From Pseudoroseicyclus aestuarii (lineage in GTDB: Bacteria; Pseudomonadota; Alphaproteobacteria; Rhodobacterales; Rhodobacteraceae): a DNA stretch of 64,000 nt. The notes under the pieces are model-generated. The model was not told the origin of the DNA. It ran no database searches and saw nothing but the letters and a program-made list of their open reading frames with translations. Both the position numbers and the translations under genes were made by a program. Location of the stretch: the NCBI RefSeq assembly GCF_003217255.1, contig NZ_QJTE01000004.1, forward strand, positions 303,405-367,404. The letters are read 5' to 3'. This document shows positions 10,208 to 18,994 of the stretch, piece after piece (position 1 is the stretch's first letter; the number at the start of each line of letters is the position of its first letter).

Positions 10208-10525
10208 CTAGTTCAGCAGGGCGCTGAGGACCACGACAAGGACGATCAGCACATAGGCGATGGCGGCGAAGACGGGCACCATCCAGACCGCCGGCAGAGT
10301 CTTTCGCCATTCGGCATAGAACGGCAGGCAGGACAGCACGGCGACGAGGAAGGCGCAGTAGGCCGTCAGCCCGCGCCCGCCGAGGGCCCAGAACGGCCCG
10401 CTTGCCACACCGGCGGCACGCAGCAGGATGACGATGCCGAGGACGGCAGCGATAACGCCGCCCGCCGCGGAAAGCCGGGCGGCGTTGCGGCGGAGGCTCC
10501 GCAGGTGCTCGTGATCGTCGTACAT
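10208..10525 (-). CDS. Small integral membrane protein, function unknown
   Basis: This 105-residue protein has a short charged N-terminus (MYDDHEHLRSLRRNAARL) and three likely membrane spans, at about residues 20-38, 50-69 and 80-104. I do not recognise a family. It begins immediately after the mraY stop (adjacent bases 10525/10526) and lies 45 bases before the DedA gene, so it is almost certainly in the dcw transcript. Its start ATG at 10525 follows TAGATG, a stop/start junction with mraY. Position suggests a membrane or lipid-linked function, with no further support. Confidence 0.8.
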   Translation of the reverse strand: MYDDHEHLRSLRRNAARLSAAGGVIAAVLGIVILLRAAGVASGPFWALGGRGLTAYCAFLVAVLSCLPFYAEWRKTLPAVWMVPVFAAIAYVLIVLVVVLSALLN

Positions 10526-11608
10526 CTACCGGACCTTCAGCGTGGCGAGGCCGATCATGGCGAGGATCAGGCTGATGATCCAGAAGCGGATCACGATCTG
10601 CGGCTCGGCCCAGCCCTTCTTCTCGTAGTGGTGATGGATCGGCGCCATCAGGAAGACCCGGCGCCCGGTGCGCTTGTAGAAGAAGACCTGGATGATGACC
10701 GAGAGCGCCTCGACCACGAAGAGGCCGCCGACGATGGCGAGGACGATCTCGTGTTTGGTCGCCACGGCGATGGCGCCCAGCGCCCCGCCCAGCGCGAGGC
10801 TGCCGGTATCACCCATGAAGACGGCCGCGGGGGGCGCGTTGTACCACAGGAACCCCAGCCCCGCGCCGATCAGCGCGGCGGTGAAGACCAGCAGCTCGCC
10901 CGTGTCGGGAACATAGTGTACGCCGAGGTATTCGGAGAAGTCGGTGCGTCCGACGGCATAGGCGATCACGCCGAACGCGCCCGCCGCGATCATCACCGGC
11001 ATGATAGCCAGCCCGTCGAGCCCGTCCGTGAGGTTCACCGCATTGGCCGCCCCGACGATCACAAGCATCGAGAAGGGCACGAAGAGCAGGCCGAGGTTCA
11101 GCAGAAGCTCGTTGAACACCGGGAAGGCCAGCTGCCCGGTCAGGTCCGCAGGGTGGTACCAGGCCGCCCAGGTTCCGGCCACGGCGGCGATCATGAAGCC
11201 AAGGCCCAGACGCACCTTGCCCGAGACGCCGGCGGTGTTCTGCTTCTTCACCTTGGCCCAGTCGTCGGCAAAGCCGATCAGCGCGAAGCCGAGCGTCACG
11301 AAAAGCACCATCAGCACGAAGGCATTGTCGAGCCGCGCCCAGAGCAGGGTCGACACGACCAGCCCGCCGACGATCAGCAGCCCGCCCATCGTGGGGGTGC
11401 CGGCCTTGACGAAATGGCCCTGCGGCCCGTCAAGGCGGATCGGCTGGCCCTTGCCCTGCGTACGGCGCAGGACGTTGATCAGGGGCGGCCCGAAGAGGAA
11501 CCCGAAGATCAGCGCCGTGAAGAAGGCCCCGCCCGCCCGGAAGGTGATGTAGCGGAACAGGTTGAAGACGTCGCCGCCTTCGGACAGCAGGGTCAGCAGA
11601 TAAAGCAA
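10526..11608 (-). CDS. mraY: Phospho-MurNAc-pentapeptide transferase
   Basis: MraY transfers phospho-MurNAc-pentapeptide to undecaprenyl phosphate, making lipid I in the inner membrane. The 360-residue protein has about ten membrane spans. Family motifs are [12 protein letters not shown] near residue 68, the catalytic Asp pair in GFADDWAKV near residue 114, [16 protein letters not shown] near residue 190, [12 protein letters not shown] near residue 265, and the [15 protein letters not shown] [12 protein letters not shown] near residue 325. It lies three bases after the murF stop. Confidence 0.97.
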   Translation of the reverse strand: MLYLLTLLSEGGDVFNLFRYITFRAGGAFFTALIFGFLFGPPLINVLRRTQGKGQPIRLDGPQGHFVKAGTPTMGGLLIVGGLVVSTLLWARLDNAFVLMVLFVTLGFALIGFADDWAKVKKQNTAGVSGKVRLGLGFMIAAVAGTWAAWYHPADLTGQLAFPVFNELLLNLGLLFVPFSMLVIVGAANAVNLTDGLDGLAIMPVMIAAGAFGVIAYAVGRTDFSEYLGVHYVPDTGELLVFTAALIGAGLGFLWYNAPPAAVFMGDTGSLALGGALGAIAVATKHEIVLAIVGGLFVVEALSVIIQVFFYKRTGRRVFLMAPIHHHYEKKGWAEPQIVIRFWIISLILAMIGLATLKVR

Positions 11609-11611
11609 GCC

Positions 11612-13057
11612 TCAGACCTCCGTCTCACGGGCCGCGCTGCGTTGCCCCAGTTTGCGGATGGCGTCAACGACGCGCGACACATGGCTGGACTTCGATCCCT
11701 TGACCAGCACGACATCGCCGGTGTCCACGAGGCGAGAGACCTCGGGCAGCAGCGCCTCGACCGTATCGACGCGGCGCCCGCGCTTGGCCTCGGGCAGCGC
11801 CTCCCAGAGGTGGGCCATCAGCGGGCCGACGCAATGCACCGTGGCAACCTTTGCCATGGCCGGGGCCTGCGCCACATCGGCATGCAGCTGCGCCTCGCCA
11901 GCGCCCAGTTCCAGCATGTCGCCGAGGATCGCGATGCGGCGCCCGCGCTTGAACCGGCCTACCCCGTCAAAGGGCTCTGCCGCGGCCAGCACCTCGAGCG
12001 CGGCGGCAAGGCTGGCGGGATTGGCGTTGAAGGCGTCGTCGAGCAATTCGATGCTCTCGTCGTCGCGGGCGGGGTCGATTACCACCGTCTCGCGCGCGCC
12101 GCGCCCCGAGGGCGGCGACCAGGCCGCCAGCGCGCAGAGCGCGCGGGCCCGGTCCGCCTCGAGCGCCCGTGCGGCGGCCAGCACGGCCAGCGCGTTGACG
12201 GCAAAGTGTCGGCCCTCGGCGCTGACCTTCAGCATGACGCGGGTGCGCCAGAGTCGCGCCTCGCCCACCGTGGCGCCCTGCCCGACCCGCGCCTCGAGGA
12301 GGCGGTGATGGTTCATCGCCTTCTCGCCGAAGCTGATGATGCGGGCGCCGTGGCGCCGCGCGGTTTCGCGCAGCAGGGGCGAGACGGCGAGATCGCCGTT
12401 GATGACGGCAGTGCCGCCCGGCTCAAGCCCCTCGAAGATCGCGGCCTTCTCGCGGGCGATGCCCTCAATGTTCTCGAACGCCTCGAGATGCGCGGGGGCG
12501 ACGGTGGTGATCAGCGCGACATGCGGCCGGGCCATCCGCGCGAGGGGCGCGATCTCTCCGGGGTGGTTCATGCCGATCTCGATCACCGCGAAATCGGTGT
12601 CCCGCGGCATCCGCGCCAGCGTCAGCGGCACGCCCCAGTGGTTGTTGTAGCTGGCCTCGGCGGCATGGGTGCGCCCCTCGCCCGCCAGCACGGCGCGCAT
12701 CATCTCCTTGGTCGAGGTCTTGCCGACCGAGCCGGTGATCGCCACGACCCGCGCCTTGGTGCGGGCGCGCGCGGCGCGGCCCAACGCCTCGAGCGCGGTC
12801 TGCACGTCATCGACCAGCAGCAGCGGCGCCCCCTCGGGCACCCCCTCGGGGATGCGACTCACAAGGGCGGCGGCGGCGCCCCGCTCGAGCGCCTGGGCGA
12901 CGAAGTCATGCCCGTCGCGCGCCACCGTTAGGGCCACGAAAAGATCGCCCTGCGCCAACGTGCGGGTGTCGATGGACACGCCACTCGCGGTCCAGTCGCC
13001 CCGCGCCTGCCCGCCCGTCGCCTCTGCCGCCTCGGCGGCGGTCCAGAGCGCGGTCAT
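11612..13057 (-). CDS. murF: UDP-MurNAc-tripeptide--D-Ala-D-Ala ligase
   Basis: MurF adds the D-Ala-D-Ala dipeptide made by Ddl to UDP-MurNAc-tripeptide. The 481-residue product has the ATP loop ITGSVGKTSTKEMM near residue 109, YNNHWGVPLTLARMP near residue 139, GMNHPGEIAPLARMARP near residue 160, and LLDDAFNANPASLAAALEVL near residue 340, which fits the MurF C-terminal half. Its start overlaps the murE stop by four bases, so the two ligases are translationally coupled. Confidence 0.96.
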   Translation of the reverse strand: MTALWTAAEAAEATGGQARGDWTASGVSIDTRTLAQGDLFVALTVARDGHDFVAQALERGAAAALVSRIPEGVPEGAPLLLVDDVQTALEALGRAARARTKARVVAITGSVGKTSTKEMMRAVLAGEGRTHAAEASYNNHWGVPLTLARMPRDTDFAVIEIGMNHPGEIAPLARMARPHVALITTVAPAHLEAFENIEGIAREKAAIFEGLEPGGTAVINGDLAVSPLLRETARRHGARIISFGEKAMNHHRLLEARVGQGATVGEARLWRTRVMLKVSAEGRHFAVNALAVLAAARALEADRARALCALAAWSPPSGRGARETVVIDPARDDESIELLDDAFNANPASLAAALEVLAAAEPFDGVGRFKRGRRIAILGDMLELGAGEAQLHADVAQAPAMAKVATVHCVGPLMAHLWEALPEAKRGRRVDTVEALLPEVSRLVDTGDVVLVKGSKSSHVSRVVDAIRKLGQRSAARETEV

Positions 13058-14553
13058 GCCCGCCCCTCGAGCGCGGCGACGGCGACGCTGGCCTGCTCGG
13101 CATCGTCGAAGGGCAGCACCGCCCCGGCGACGACCTGCCCGGTCTCGTGGCCCTTGCCGCAGACCAGCAGCGCATCGCCCGGCCCCAGCGCATCGACGCC
13201 GCGCAGGATCGCTTCGGCGCGGTCGCCGACCTCGGTCACCGCCTCGGTGCCGCCGGCCTCGCGCGCGCCCTGCAGGACGGCGGCGCGGATCGCGCTGGGC
13301 TCTTCGCTGCGGGGGTTGTCGTCGGTGACGATGACGGCATCGGCATGGGCCGCCGCGGCGGCGCCCATCAACGGGCGCTTGCCCCTGTCGCGATCACCGC
13401 CCGCGCCGACGACGGCGACGATCCGGCCCATGACATGCGGGCGCAGCGCTTTCAGCGCGGTCTCGATGGCGCCGGGCGTATGGGCGTAATCGACGAAGAC
13501 GGCGGCGCCGTTCTGCCGCTGCGCCGCAAGCTGCATCCGCCCGCGCACGCCGCGCAGTTCCGGCAGGGTGGCGAAGACATCGGCCGGGTCCTCGCCCGCG
13601 GCGATCACCAGACCGGCGGCCATCAACACGTTCTCGGCCTGGAAGCCGCCGACAAGGTCGAGCCGCGTCATCTGCGGATGCCCCTGCCAGGAGAATCGCA
13701 GCTCCTGCCCCGTCGAATCGAAGCGCTGCGCCTCGAGGCGCAGGCGCGCCCCCTCGGCGCGGCCGACGCCGATCACCTCCTGCCCGCGGGCCTCGGCCAT
13801 GGCCAGGACCTCAGCCCCGCGCGGATCATCGAGGTTGACGACGGCCACCCCCTCCTCGGGCAGGACCCGCCCGAAAAGCTGCGCCTTGGCGGCGAAATAG
13901 GCGTCGAGGCTGTCGTGGTAGTCGAGATGGTCCTGCGTGAGGTTGGTGAAGCCCGCCGCCGAGAGCCAGACGCCGTCCAGCCGGTGCTGGTCGAGGCCGT
14001 GCGAGCTGGCCTCCATCGCGGCATGGGTGACGCCCGCGCGCGCCGCCTCGGCCAGCACGCGGTGCAGGGTGACGGGCTCTGGCGTGGTGTGGGCAAGCGG
14101 ATGGGTCCAGGCGCCCTCGACCCCGGTGGTGCCGAGGTTGACGGCCATCCGGCCCAGATGCTCCCAGATCTGGCGGGCGAAGGTCGCGACGGAGGTCTTG
14201 CCGTTGGTGCCGGTCACCGCGACCATCGTCGCCGGCTGCGGCCCGGACCAGAGCGCTGCGGCATGGGCCAGCGCCTCGCGCGGGGCCTCGGCCAGCACCA
14301 GCGCGGCCTCGCCCCTCTCCAGCGCCTGGGCGGCGATCCGCGCGCCCTCGGCATCCGTCAGAATGGCCACGGCCCCACGCTCAAGCGCGGCCTCGATGTA
14401 GCTGGCGCCATGGGCCTGCACGCCCGGCAGCGCGGCGAAGAGATGGCCTTCGCGCACGTCGCGGCTGTCGACCGAGAGGCCGGTGATCCGCGCGTCGCGG
14501 CCGCCCTGCGCGGTCAGCCCGAGCTCGGCCAGTGAGACCCGCTTCGCATTCAT
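13054..14553 (-). CDS. murE: UDP-MurNAc-dipeptide--meso-diaminopimelate ligase
   Basis: MurE adds the third stem-peptide residue. The 499-residue product has the ATP loop VTGTNGKTSVATFARQ near residue 112, EASSHGLDQHRL near residue 177, and FTNLTQDHLDYHDS near residue 200. The motif DDNPRSEEP near residue 410 is the signature of meso-diaminopimelate-specific MurE, as expected for a Gram-negative. It is preceded by ftsI with only 13 bases between them. Confidence 0.97.
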   Translation of the reverse strand: MNAKRVSLAELGLTAQGGRDARITGLSVDSRDVREGHLFAALPGVQAHGASYIEAALERGAVAILTDAEGARIAAQALERGEAALVLAEAPREALAHAAALWSGPQPATMVAVTGTNGKTSVATFARQIWEHLGRMAVNLGTTGVEGAWTHPLAHTTPEPVTLHRVLAEAARAGVTHAAMEASSHGLDQHRLDGVWLSAAGFTNLTQDHLDYHDSLDAYFAAKAQLFGRVLPEEGVAVVNLDDPRGAEVLAMAEARGQEVIGVGRAEGARLRLEAQRFDSTGQELRFSWQGHPQMTRLDLVGGFQAENVLMAAGLVIAAGEDPADVFATLPELRGVRGRMQLAAQRQNGAAVFVDYAHTPGAIETALKALRPHVMGRIVAVVGAGGDRDRGKRPLMGAAAAAHADAVIVTDDNPRSEEPSAIRAAVLQGAREAGGTEAVTEVGDRAEAILRGVDALGPGDALLVCGKGHETGQVVAGAVLPFDDAEQASVAVAALEGRA

Positions 14554-14566
14554 TGCCTGCTCTCCG

Positions 14567-16351
14567 CTATTGCGAGGCGAGCACTACACCCGCATCGCCG
14601 CCGTCATCAACCAGCGGCCTCATGCCCAGAAGCGGCGCGGTGCGGCGGATCACCTCGGCGGCGACGGGCACCGCCGTCCAGCCGGCGGTGCGGCGCGGCT
14701 GGCTTCCGGTCGTCTCGACCGGCTCGTCCAGCGTGATGACGATCACGTAGCGCGGGTCCGAGGCCGGGAACATGCCCGCGAAGGTGCCGATGGTGCGGTC
14801 GTTGTAGTAGCCGCCGCCGTTTTCCTTCGGCTTGTCGGCACTCCCGGTCTTGCCACCCACCTCGTAACCCTCGACCTCGGCGAGGCTGGCGGTGCCCTGC
14901 GTCACCACCTGCCGCAGCATCGACCGGGCCTGTGCCGCGGTCTCTTCGCTCATCACGCGGGTGCCTTCGGGATGGGTGGCGCTGTGCTGCAGCGTCGGCG
15001 TGACCCGGCGGCCGCCGTTCGCGATAGTCGCATAGGCCGCGGCAAGGTGCAGCGGCGAGACCGAGAGGCCATGCCCGTAGGAGATCGTCATGGTCGAGAT
15101 CTCGGACCAGTTCGCCGGCAGCAGCGGGCGGCCGGTCGGCGCCTCGATCATCTCGACGCCGGTCGGCTCAAGGAGGCCCAGCTGGTCGAGGAATTGCCGC
15201 TGCCGCTCGCCGCCCAGCATCATCGCGATGCGGCTGGTCCCGACGTTCGAGGATTCGACGATCACGTCCGAGACGGTCATCTCGGGCGGCATGTGGTGCA
15301 TGTCGCGGATGCGGAAGCGGCCCCAGGTCAGCGGACCCTGCGTCTCGATCATCGTCTGCGGGTTCACGAGGCCCAGCTCCAGCGCCTGGGCGACGGCGAA
15401 GATCTTGAAGACCGAGCCCAGCTCGTAGACGCCCTGAACCGAGCGGTTGAAGAGCGGGCTGTCGCCGGGATGGCCCTGCGTCAGCGGGCGCGGGCGATTG
15501 TTGGGATCGAAGTCCGGCAGGCTCGCCATGGCGACGATCTCGCCGCTATGGGCATCCATCAGGATGCCCGCCGCGCCGCGCGCGTTCATGAAATCCATGC
15601 CGTTCGAGAGCACGTCCTCGAGCGCCGCCTGCACCGAGAGATCCAGCGACAGCTCGAGCGGCGCGCCCTCGTTCGCGGGATCGCGCAGGTACTGGTCGAA
15701 CTGCCGCTCGACCCCCGCGACGCCGATCACCTCGGCCGAGGAGACGCCCTCGCGCCCGTAGCTGGCGCCGCCAAGGATATGCGCGGCAATGGGGCCGTTG
15801 GGGTAAAGGCGCATCTCGCGCGGGCCGAAGAGAAGGCCCGGATCGCCGATATCGAAGACCGCCTGCCGCTGCTCGGGCGAGAGGGTGCGGCGAATCCACA
15901 GGAACCGGCGCGGGCCGGTGAAATCGGCCAGCAGCTCTTCCTCGTCGAGCTCGGGAAAGATCCGCGCCAGCTCGCGCGCGGAATGCTCGGGGTCGATCAT
16001 CTGCGGCGGCTGCGCGTAAAGCGCGTAGGTGTCGATGTTCGTCGCCAGCAGCCGCCCCTCGCGGTCGGTGATATCGGCGCGCTGGCTGATGATCGGGCTG
16101 CCGGCGGCGGCGGCCTGCGGCTCTTCCGCGGGGGAGGAGGCCATGGTCGCCATGCGCCCGCCGATGGTCACGAAGGCGCAGAAGAACAGCAGGCCCAGCA
16201 CCAGCAGACGCCCCTCGGCCCGCAGGCGGGCCTTGTCGCGCATCTGCTCGTGCCGCTGGCGCAGGTTCTCGCGCTCGATCGCGGCGGTGTTCTCGCCGCG
16301 CATCCGGGCGGGCAGGATGCGGGCCAGCGGACGCAGGGGGCGGCGGATCAT
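14567..16351 (-). CDS. ftsI: Septal peptidoglycan transpeptidase FtsI (PBP3)
   Basis: FtsI cross-links septal peptidoglycan as the partner of FtsW. The 594-residue class B PBP has a basic cytoplasmic N-terminus, one membrane span at about residues 45-65 (LLVLGLLFFCAFVTIGG) and a PBP dimerisation domain starting near ITDREGRLLATNIDTYALYA. The transpeptidase domain shows the three active-site motifs in order: GSVFKIF (SxxK), VESSNVGTS (SxN) and VGGKTGSADKP (KTG). The ATG at 16351 overlaps the ftsL stop. The frame further upstream is noncoding in this phase. Confidence 0.96.
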   Translation of the reverse strand: MIRRPLRPLARILPARMRGENTAAIERENLRQRHEQMRDKARLRAEGRLLVLGLLFFCAFVTIGGRMATMASSPAEEPQAAAAGSPIISQRADITDREGRLLATNIDTYALYAQPPQMIDPEHSARELARIFPELDEEELLADFTGPRRFLWIRRTLSPEQRQAVFDIGDPGLLFGPREMRLYPNGPIAAHILGGASYGREGVSSAEVIGVAGVERQFDQYLRDPANEGAPLELSLDLSVQAALEDVLSNGMDFMNARGAAGILMDAHSGEIVAMASLPDFDPNNRPRPLTQGHPGDSPLFNRSVQGVYELGSVFKIFAVAQALELGLVNPQTMIETQGPLTWGRFRIRDMHHMPPEMTVSDVIVESSNVGTSRIAMMLGGERQRQFLDQLGLLEPTGVEMIEAPTGRPLLPANWSEISTMTISYGHGLSVSPLHLAAAYATIANGGRRVTPTLQHSATHPEGTRVMSEETAAQARSMLRQVVTQGTASLAEVEGYEVGGKTGSADKPKENGGGYYNDRTIGTFAGMFPASDPRYVIVITLDEPVETTGSQPRRTAGWTAVPVAAEVIRRTAPLLGMRPLVDDGGDAGVVLASQ

Positions 16352-16704
16352 AGCGGCTCCTCGTCGGGGTTCAGCGGCGCCGAAACGGCGATGGAGCCGG
16401 TCAGCGGCAGAAGCGGCGGCGGCGGCTCGGGGATATCCGAGACCCGGCCGAAGGCATCCGGCATCAGCGGCAGCAGCTCCAGCCGGTCGTAGTTCAGATC
16501 GGCGAGGTCGCGCAGCCGGTCGGGCCGGTTGAGATAGGCCCATTCCGCGTTCAGCATCTTGATGCGGGCATGGGCGCCGCCGATCTGGCTATAGAGGCGC
16601 CGCACGTCGCGCAGGCTTTGCTGCGTGGCGTAGTTCTCCTGGTAGGCCCAGAAGCCGAGCGCCACGACGGCCAGCGCCGACATCACGTAAAGCAGACCCC
16701 TCAT
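16348..16704 (-). CDS. ftsL: Cell division protein FtsL
   Basis: FtsL is a small bitopic divisome protein that forms a complex with FtsB and FtsQ and helps activate FtsWI. The 118-residue product has an N-terminal membrane span ([18 protein letters not shown]), then a predicted coiled coil at about residues 25-60 ([20 protein letters not shown]), and the [18 protein letters not shown] segment conserved in alphaproteobacterial FtsL. The C-terminus is proline-rich and likely disordered. It overlaps rsmH and ftsI by four bases each. Assignment rests on topology plus position, which is convincing. Confidence 0.92.
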   Translation of the reverse strand: MRGLLYVMSALAVVALGFWAYQENYATQQSLRDVRRLYSQIGGAHARIKMLNAEWAYLNRPDRLRDLADLNYDRLELLPLMPDAFGRVSDIPEPPPPLLPLTGSIAVSAPLNPDEEPL

Positions 16705-17687
16705 CGCCGTCCTCCCGTATCGCGCCGCAGCGGCAGCCCCAGTGCCTTCGCCTCTGTCCGCCCGGCGGGCGCATCGGTGCGCCGCGCCACCCGCAGCCGG
16801 GCCGAGCGTGCGCGCGGGTTGCGCGCGGTCTCTTCGTCCGTCGGGTTCACCGCCTTGCGCGTCACCTGCTCCCAGGCCGGGGGCGGGACATGCTCGACGG
16901 GGGCGTGGCGGCTGCCGCCGGCCTGCACCTTGCTGCGCAGCTGGATGAAGCGCTTGGCGATGCGGTCCTCGACGGAATGGAAGGTCACGACGGCCAGCAG
17001 CCCGCCGGGGCGCAGCGCCCGCTCGGCGGCGGCGAGGCCCTCGTAAAGCTCGTCGTATTCCTCGTTCACCGCGATTCGCAGCGCCTGGAAGCTGCGCGTC
17101 GCCGGGTGGCTTTGCCCCGGCTTGGGACGCGGCAGGCAGCGGCTGACGATCTCGGCCAGTTCCAGCGTCGTCTCGATCGGGCGCGCGGCGACGATGGCGC
17201 GGGCGATGCGGCGCGAGGCGCGCTCCTCGCCGTAGAGATAGAGGATCTCGGCCAGATCGGCCTCGTCGGCGGTGTTGACGATATCGGCGGCGGTCGGCCC
17301 CTCGGCGCCCATGCGCATGTCCAGCGGCCCCTCGCGGGTGAAGGAGAACCCCCGCTCCGCCTGGTCGAGCTGCATCGAGGACACGCCCAGATCCAGCACG
17401 ACGCCGTCGAGCGGCGCCACCCCGGCGGCCTCGGCGATCTCATCCATCCGGCTGAACCGCCCCTCGCGCAGCAGCAGGGCCTCGCCGTGGTCCCCGGCCC
17501 AGCCCTTTGCCATGGCGAAGACGCTGGGATCGCGGTCGACGCCGATCACCCGGTCCGCCCCCGCGGCCAGAAGCGCGCGGGCGTAGCCGCCTGCGCCAAA
17601 GGTCCCGTCGAGCCAAGTGCCGCGGACCGGGCCCACGGCCTCGATCAGCGGCTCGATCAGCACCGGGATATGCGGCGCGTCCGTCAT
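16701..17687 (-). CDS. rsmH: 16S rRNA m4C1402 methyltransferase RsmH
   Basis: RsmH (MraW) methylates N4 of C1402 in 16S rRNA using SAM. The 328-residue protein starts [18 protein letters not shown] and has the SAM-binding motif [15 protein letters not shown] near residue 28, GVDRDPSVF near residue 50, [19 protein letters not shown] near residue 108, and the C-terminal [14 protein letters not shown] typical of the family. The ATG at 17687 lies one base after the mraZ stop. The open frame upstream is the mraZ shadow. Confidence 0.96.
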   Translation of the reverse strand: MTDAPHIPVLIEPLIEAVGPVRGTWLDGTFGAGGYARALLAAGADRVIGVDRDPSVFAMAKGWAGDHGEALLLREGRFSRMDEIAEAAGVAPLDGVVLDLGVSSMQLDQAERGFSFTREGPLDMRMGAEGPTAADIVNTADEADLAEILYLYGEERASRRIARAIVAARPIETTLELAEIVSRCLPRPKPGQSHPATRSFQALRIAVNEEYDELYEGLAAAERALRPGGLLAVVTFHSVEDRIAKRFIQLRSKVQAGGSRHAPVEHVPPPAWEQVTRKAVNPTDEETARNPRARSARLRVARRTDAPAGRTEAKALGLPLRRDTGGRR

Positions 17688-17688
17688 A

Positions 17689-18234
17689 TCAGAGATCCAG
17701 CGGATCGCCGGAGGCGTCGTCGTCGGGGAAGATCTCGGTGACGGGATCGAAATCGCCGTCCTGCCCCTCGATCCACTCCATCTGCGGGGCGTGAACCGTC
17801 TCGTTGAAGACGTCCTCGCGCCAGATCTCGAAGTAGTCGCCGACACCGGTCAGGAACACGCTGCCGCCGTCGGGCAGGCCCAGCATGTCGCGCATCCGCT
17901 TGGGGATCACGACGCGCCCGTCCTTGGGATCGACCTCGAGGTCCATCGACTGCGACAGGTACATGCGCGAGGCGCGGCGCTGCTGGTCCGAGCCCTTCTT
18001 CATCGCGCGGATGCCCTGCGCGATCTCGGCGAATTTCTCGACCGAATAGATGCGCAGATGATTCTTAAGAAAGCTGCCGTAATGCAGGTAAAGCGTCGCG
18101 CCCCGCTCCGAGGAGGTGCCGCCGGGATAGGCCGGATCCTCGGCCTCCAGCACGCCGCGCAGCTTGGCCGGCACGAGCAGACGCCCCTTGGCGTCGATCT
18201 TCTGCTCGAATTCTCCGGTGAAGCCGAGATTCAC
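17689..18234 (-). CDS. mraZ: Transcriptional regulator MraZ
   Basis: MraZ is an AbrB/SpoVT-type DNA-binding protein that represses the dcw cluster in other bacteria. The 181-residue product has two MraZ repeats: [20 protein letters not shown] at the start, and [18 protein letters not shown] near residue 98. Each holds the DxKGR signature ([19 protein letters not shown]). The acidic C-terminal tail after residue 145 ([12 protein letters not shown]...) is longer than in the E. coli protein. It is the first gene of the cluster. Candidate operator boxes lie about 450 bases upstream. Confidence 0.95.
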   Translation of the reverse strand: MNLGFTGEFEQKIDAKGRLLVPAKLRGVLEAEDPAYPGGTSSERGATLYLHYGSFLKNHLRIYSVEKFAEIAQGIRAMKKGSDQQRRASRMYLSQSMDLEVDPKDGRVVIPKRMRDMLGLPDGGSVFLTGVGDYFEIWREDVFNETVHAPQMEWIEGQDGDFDPVTEIFPDDDASGDPLDL

Positions 18235-18279
18235 GGCGTGGCCCGTCCCTTTCGTCCCCCGCCTGGTTCCCGTGGCCCG

Positions 18280-18490
18280 CGAATGAAAACGGCGGATCGA
18301 GCTGCTGCCACTGCTCGATCCGCCGCCCTTCGTCCCTCGCGGGGCGTCCAGCTACGCGTTCACCTGGGGGATGGTGCTGCTCGCACCGCGCGCCGGATCT
18401 CATTGTCGTCGAAAGAAGCGGGCTTGCCTGTATGCTCCTGCGTCAGGTTGCGGGGGTCTTGGCGCCCTCTGAACCGTCTTCTCTGAGCCC
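18280..18490 (-). ncRNA. UpsM-like sRNA from the mraZ 5' leader (candidate)
   Basis: In Rhodobacter sphaeroides an abundant sRNA of roughly 200 nt, UpsM, is made from the 5' leader of mraZ by partial termination ahead of the gene. The same layout is present here: a long untranslated stretch upstream of mraZ with no ORF, ending in a strong hairpin (18290-18325) followed by GTTTTC on the minus strand, 50 bases before the mraZ ATG. The 3' boundary is set by that hairpin. The 5' boundary of about 18490 is only an estimate from the R. sphaeroides length. I did not align the sequence to UpsM, so homology is positional. Confidence 0.55.
18284..18325 (-). terminator. Hairpin terminator/attenuator ahead of mraZ
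   Basis: A perfect 12-bp inverted repeat, CGGCGGATCGAG at 18290-18301 and CTCGATCCGCCG at 18314-18325, has a 12-base loop. On the minus strand it is followed by GTTTTCATTC, a short T run, which fits partial rather than complete termination. It lies in the leader of mraZ, so read-through would control expression of the whole dcw cluster. Confidence 0.65.
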
Positions 18491-18680
18491 GTCTCTTTCT
18501 GCAGACAGGATTGCCATGGGATAATGTGGGAAGCAAGCACCTTCGGTCACGTCGTCTGCCGATATGAGGCTTCGCGGGCACCCCTGTTGCTACAGTTAGT
18601 GCCGCCTTACAGAGCAAAGACACATGATCTGGTATGGTCACGCTGGCGTGAGCCCCATATGAGGGCGCCCCTTGGATGTG

Positions 18681-18704
18681 GCCCAAAGGTCCCACCATGT
18701 CCCA
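18681..18704 (-). promoter_or_regulatory. Candidate MraZ operator (three TGGG boxes)
   Basis: On the minus (mraZ coding) strand there are three direct repeats: TGGGA at 18704-18700, TGGGA at 18694-18690 and TGGGC at 18685-18681, with starts 10 and 9 bases apart. MraZ is known to bind TGGGN repeats with 5-base spacers near the mraZ promoter in E. coli. A further pair of TGGG boxes 10 bases apart lies on the plus strand at 18517-18530 but in the opposite orientation. I could not identify a convincing -35/-10 pair next to them. Confidence 0.5.
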
Positions 18705-18721
18705 ACAAATTTAGAGACTCG

Positions 18722-18740
18722 GAGGGGCTGGCAGCCCCTC
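18722..18740 (-). terminator. Hairpin downstream of mrp, possible terminator
   Basis: GAGGGGCT (18722-18729) and AGCCCCTC (18733-18740) form an 8-bp stem with a 3-base loop. On the minus strand, after the mrp stop, the stem is followed by CGAGTCTCTAAATTTG, which is T-containing but interrupted, so a terminator is possible rather than clear. The next 250 bases up to the mrp stop (18741-18994) hold no gene I can support. Confidence 0.35.
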
Positions 18741-18994
18741 ACGGGATCGCGAGGCGATTCTCTCAAGCCTGACGGTCGGGAATCGGCCTGCGTCCCATGG
18801 GACTCGGGCGTTGAACCGCGCGATTGCCGGGAGAATCGCCGAGGGGCCTAGTGAACGGACCTCCGGCGCCCTGCCCAGAGGTCCGAATCGTCACCCCGTG
18901 GCCTCCCGATCCCGGCAATTCCCAGATGCGGGCCACGACGCGGGCCGTGTCCCGGAAAATCCCGGAGATCACCCGAGGCCCGCGCCCTGCGGCC
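18741..18994. other. Noncoding spacer between mrp and the mraZ leader
   Basis: I looked for RNase P RNA, tRNA and small ORFs here and found none that I can support. The stretch is GC-rich with several short inverted repeats and no clear promoter. Confidence 0.5.

Noticed and set aside
10505..12931. Plus-strand frame of 808 codons over mraY and murF
   Set aside because: His/Asp/Arg-rich shadow typical of the opposite strand of high-GC genes.
18235..18994. RNase P RNA or another housekeeping RNA upstream of mraZ
   Set aside because: I did not find the conserved GAGGAAAGTCC-type core on either strand; the leader-sRNA explanation fits better.
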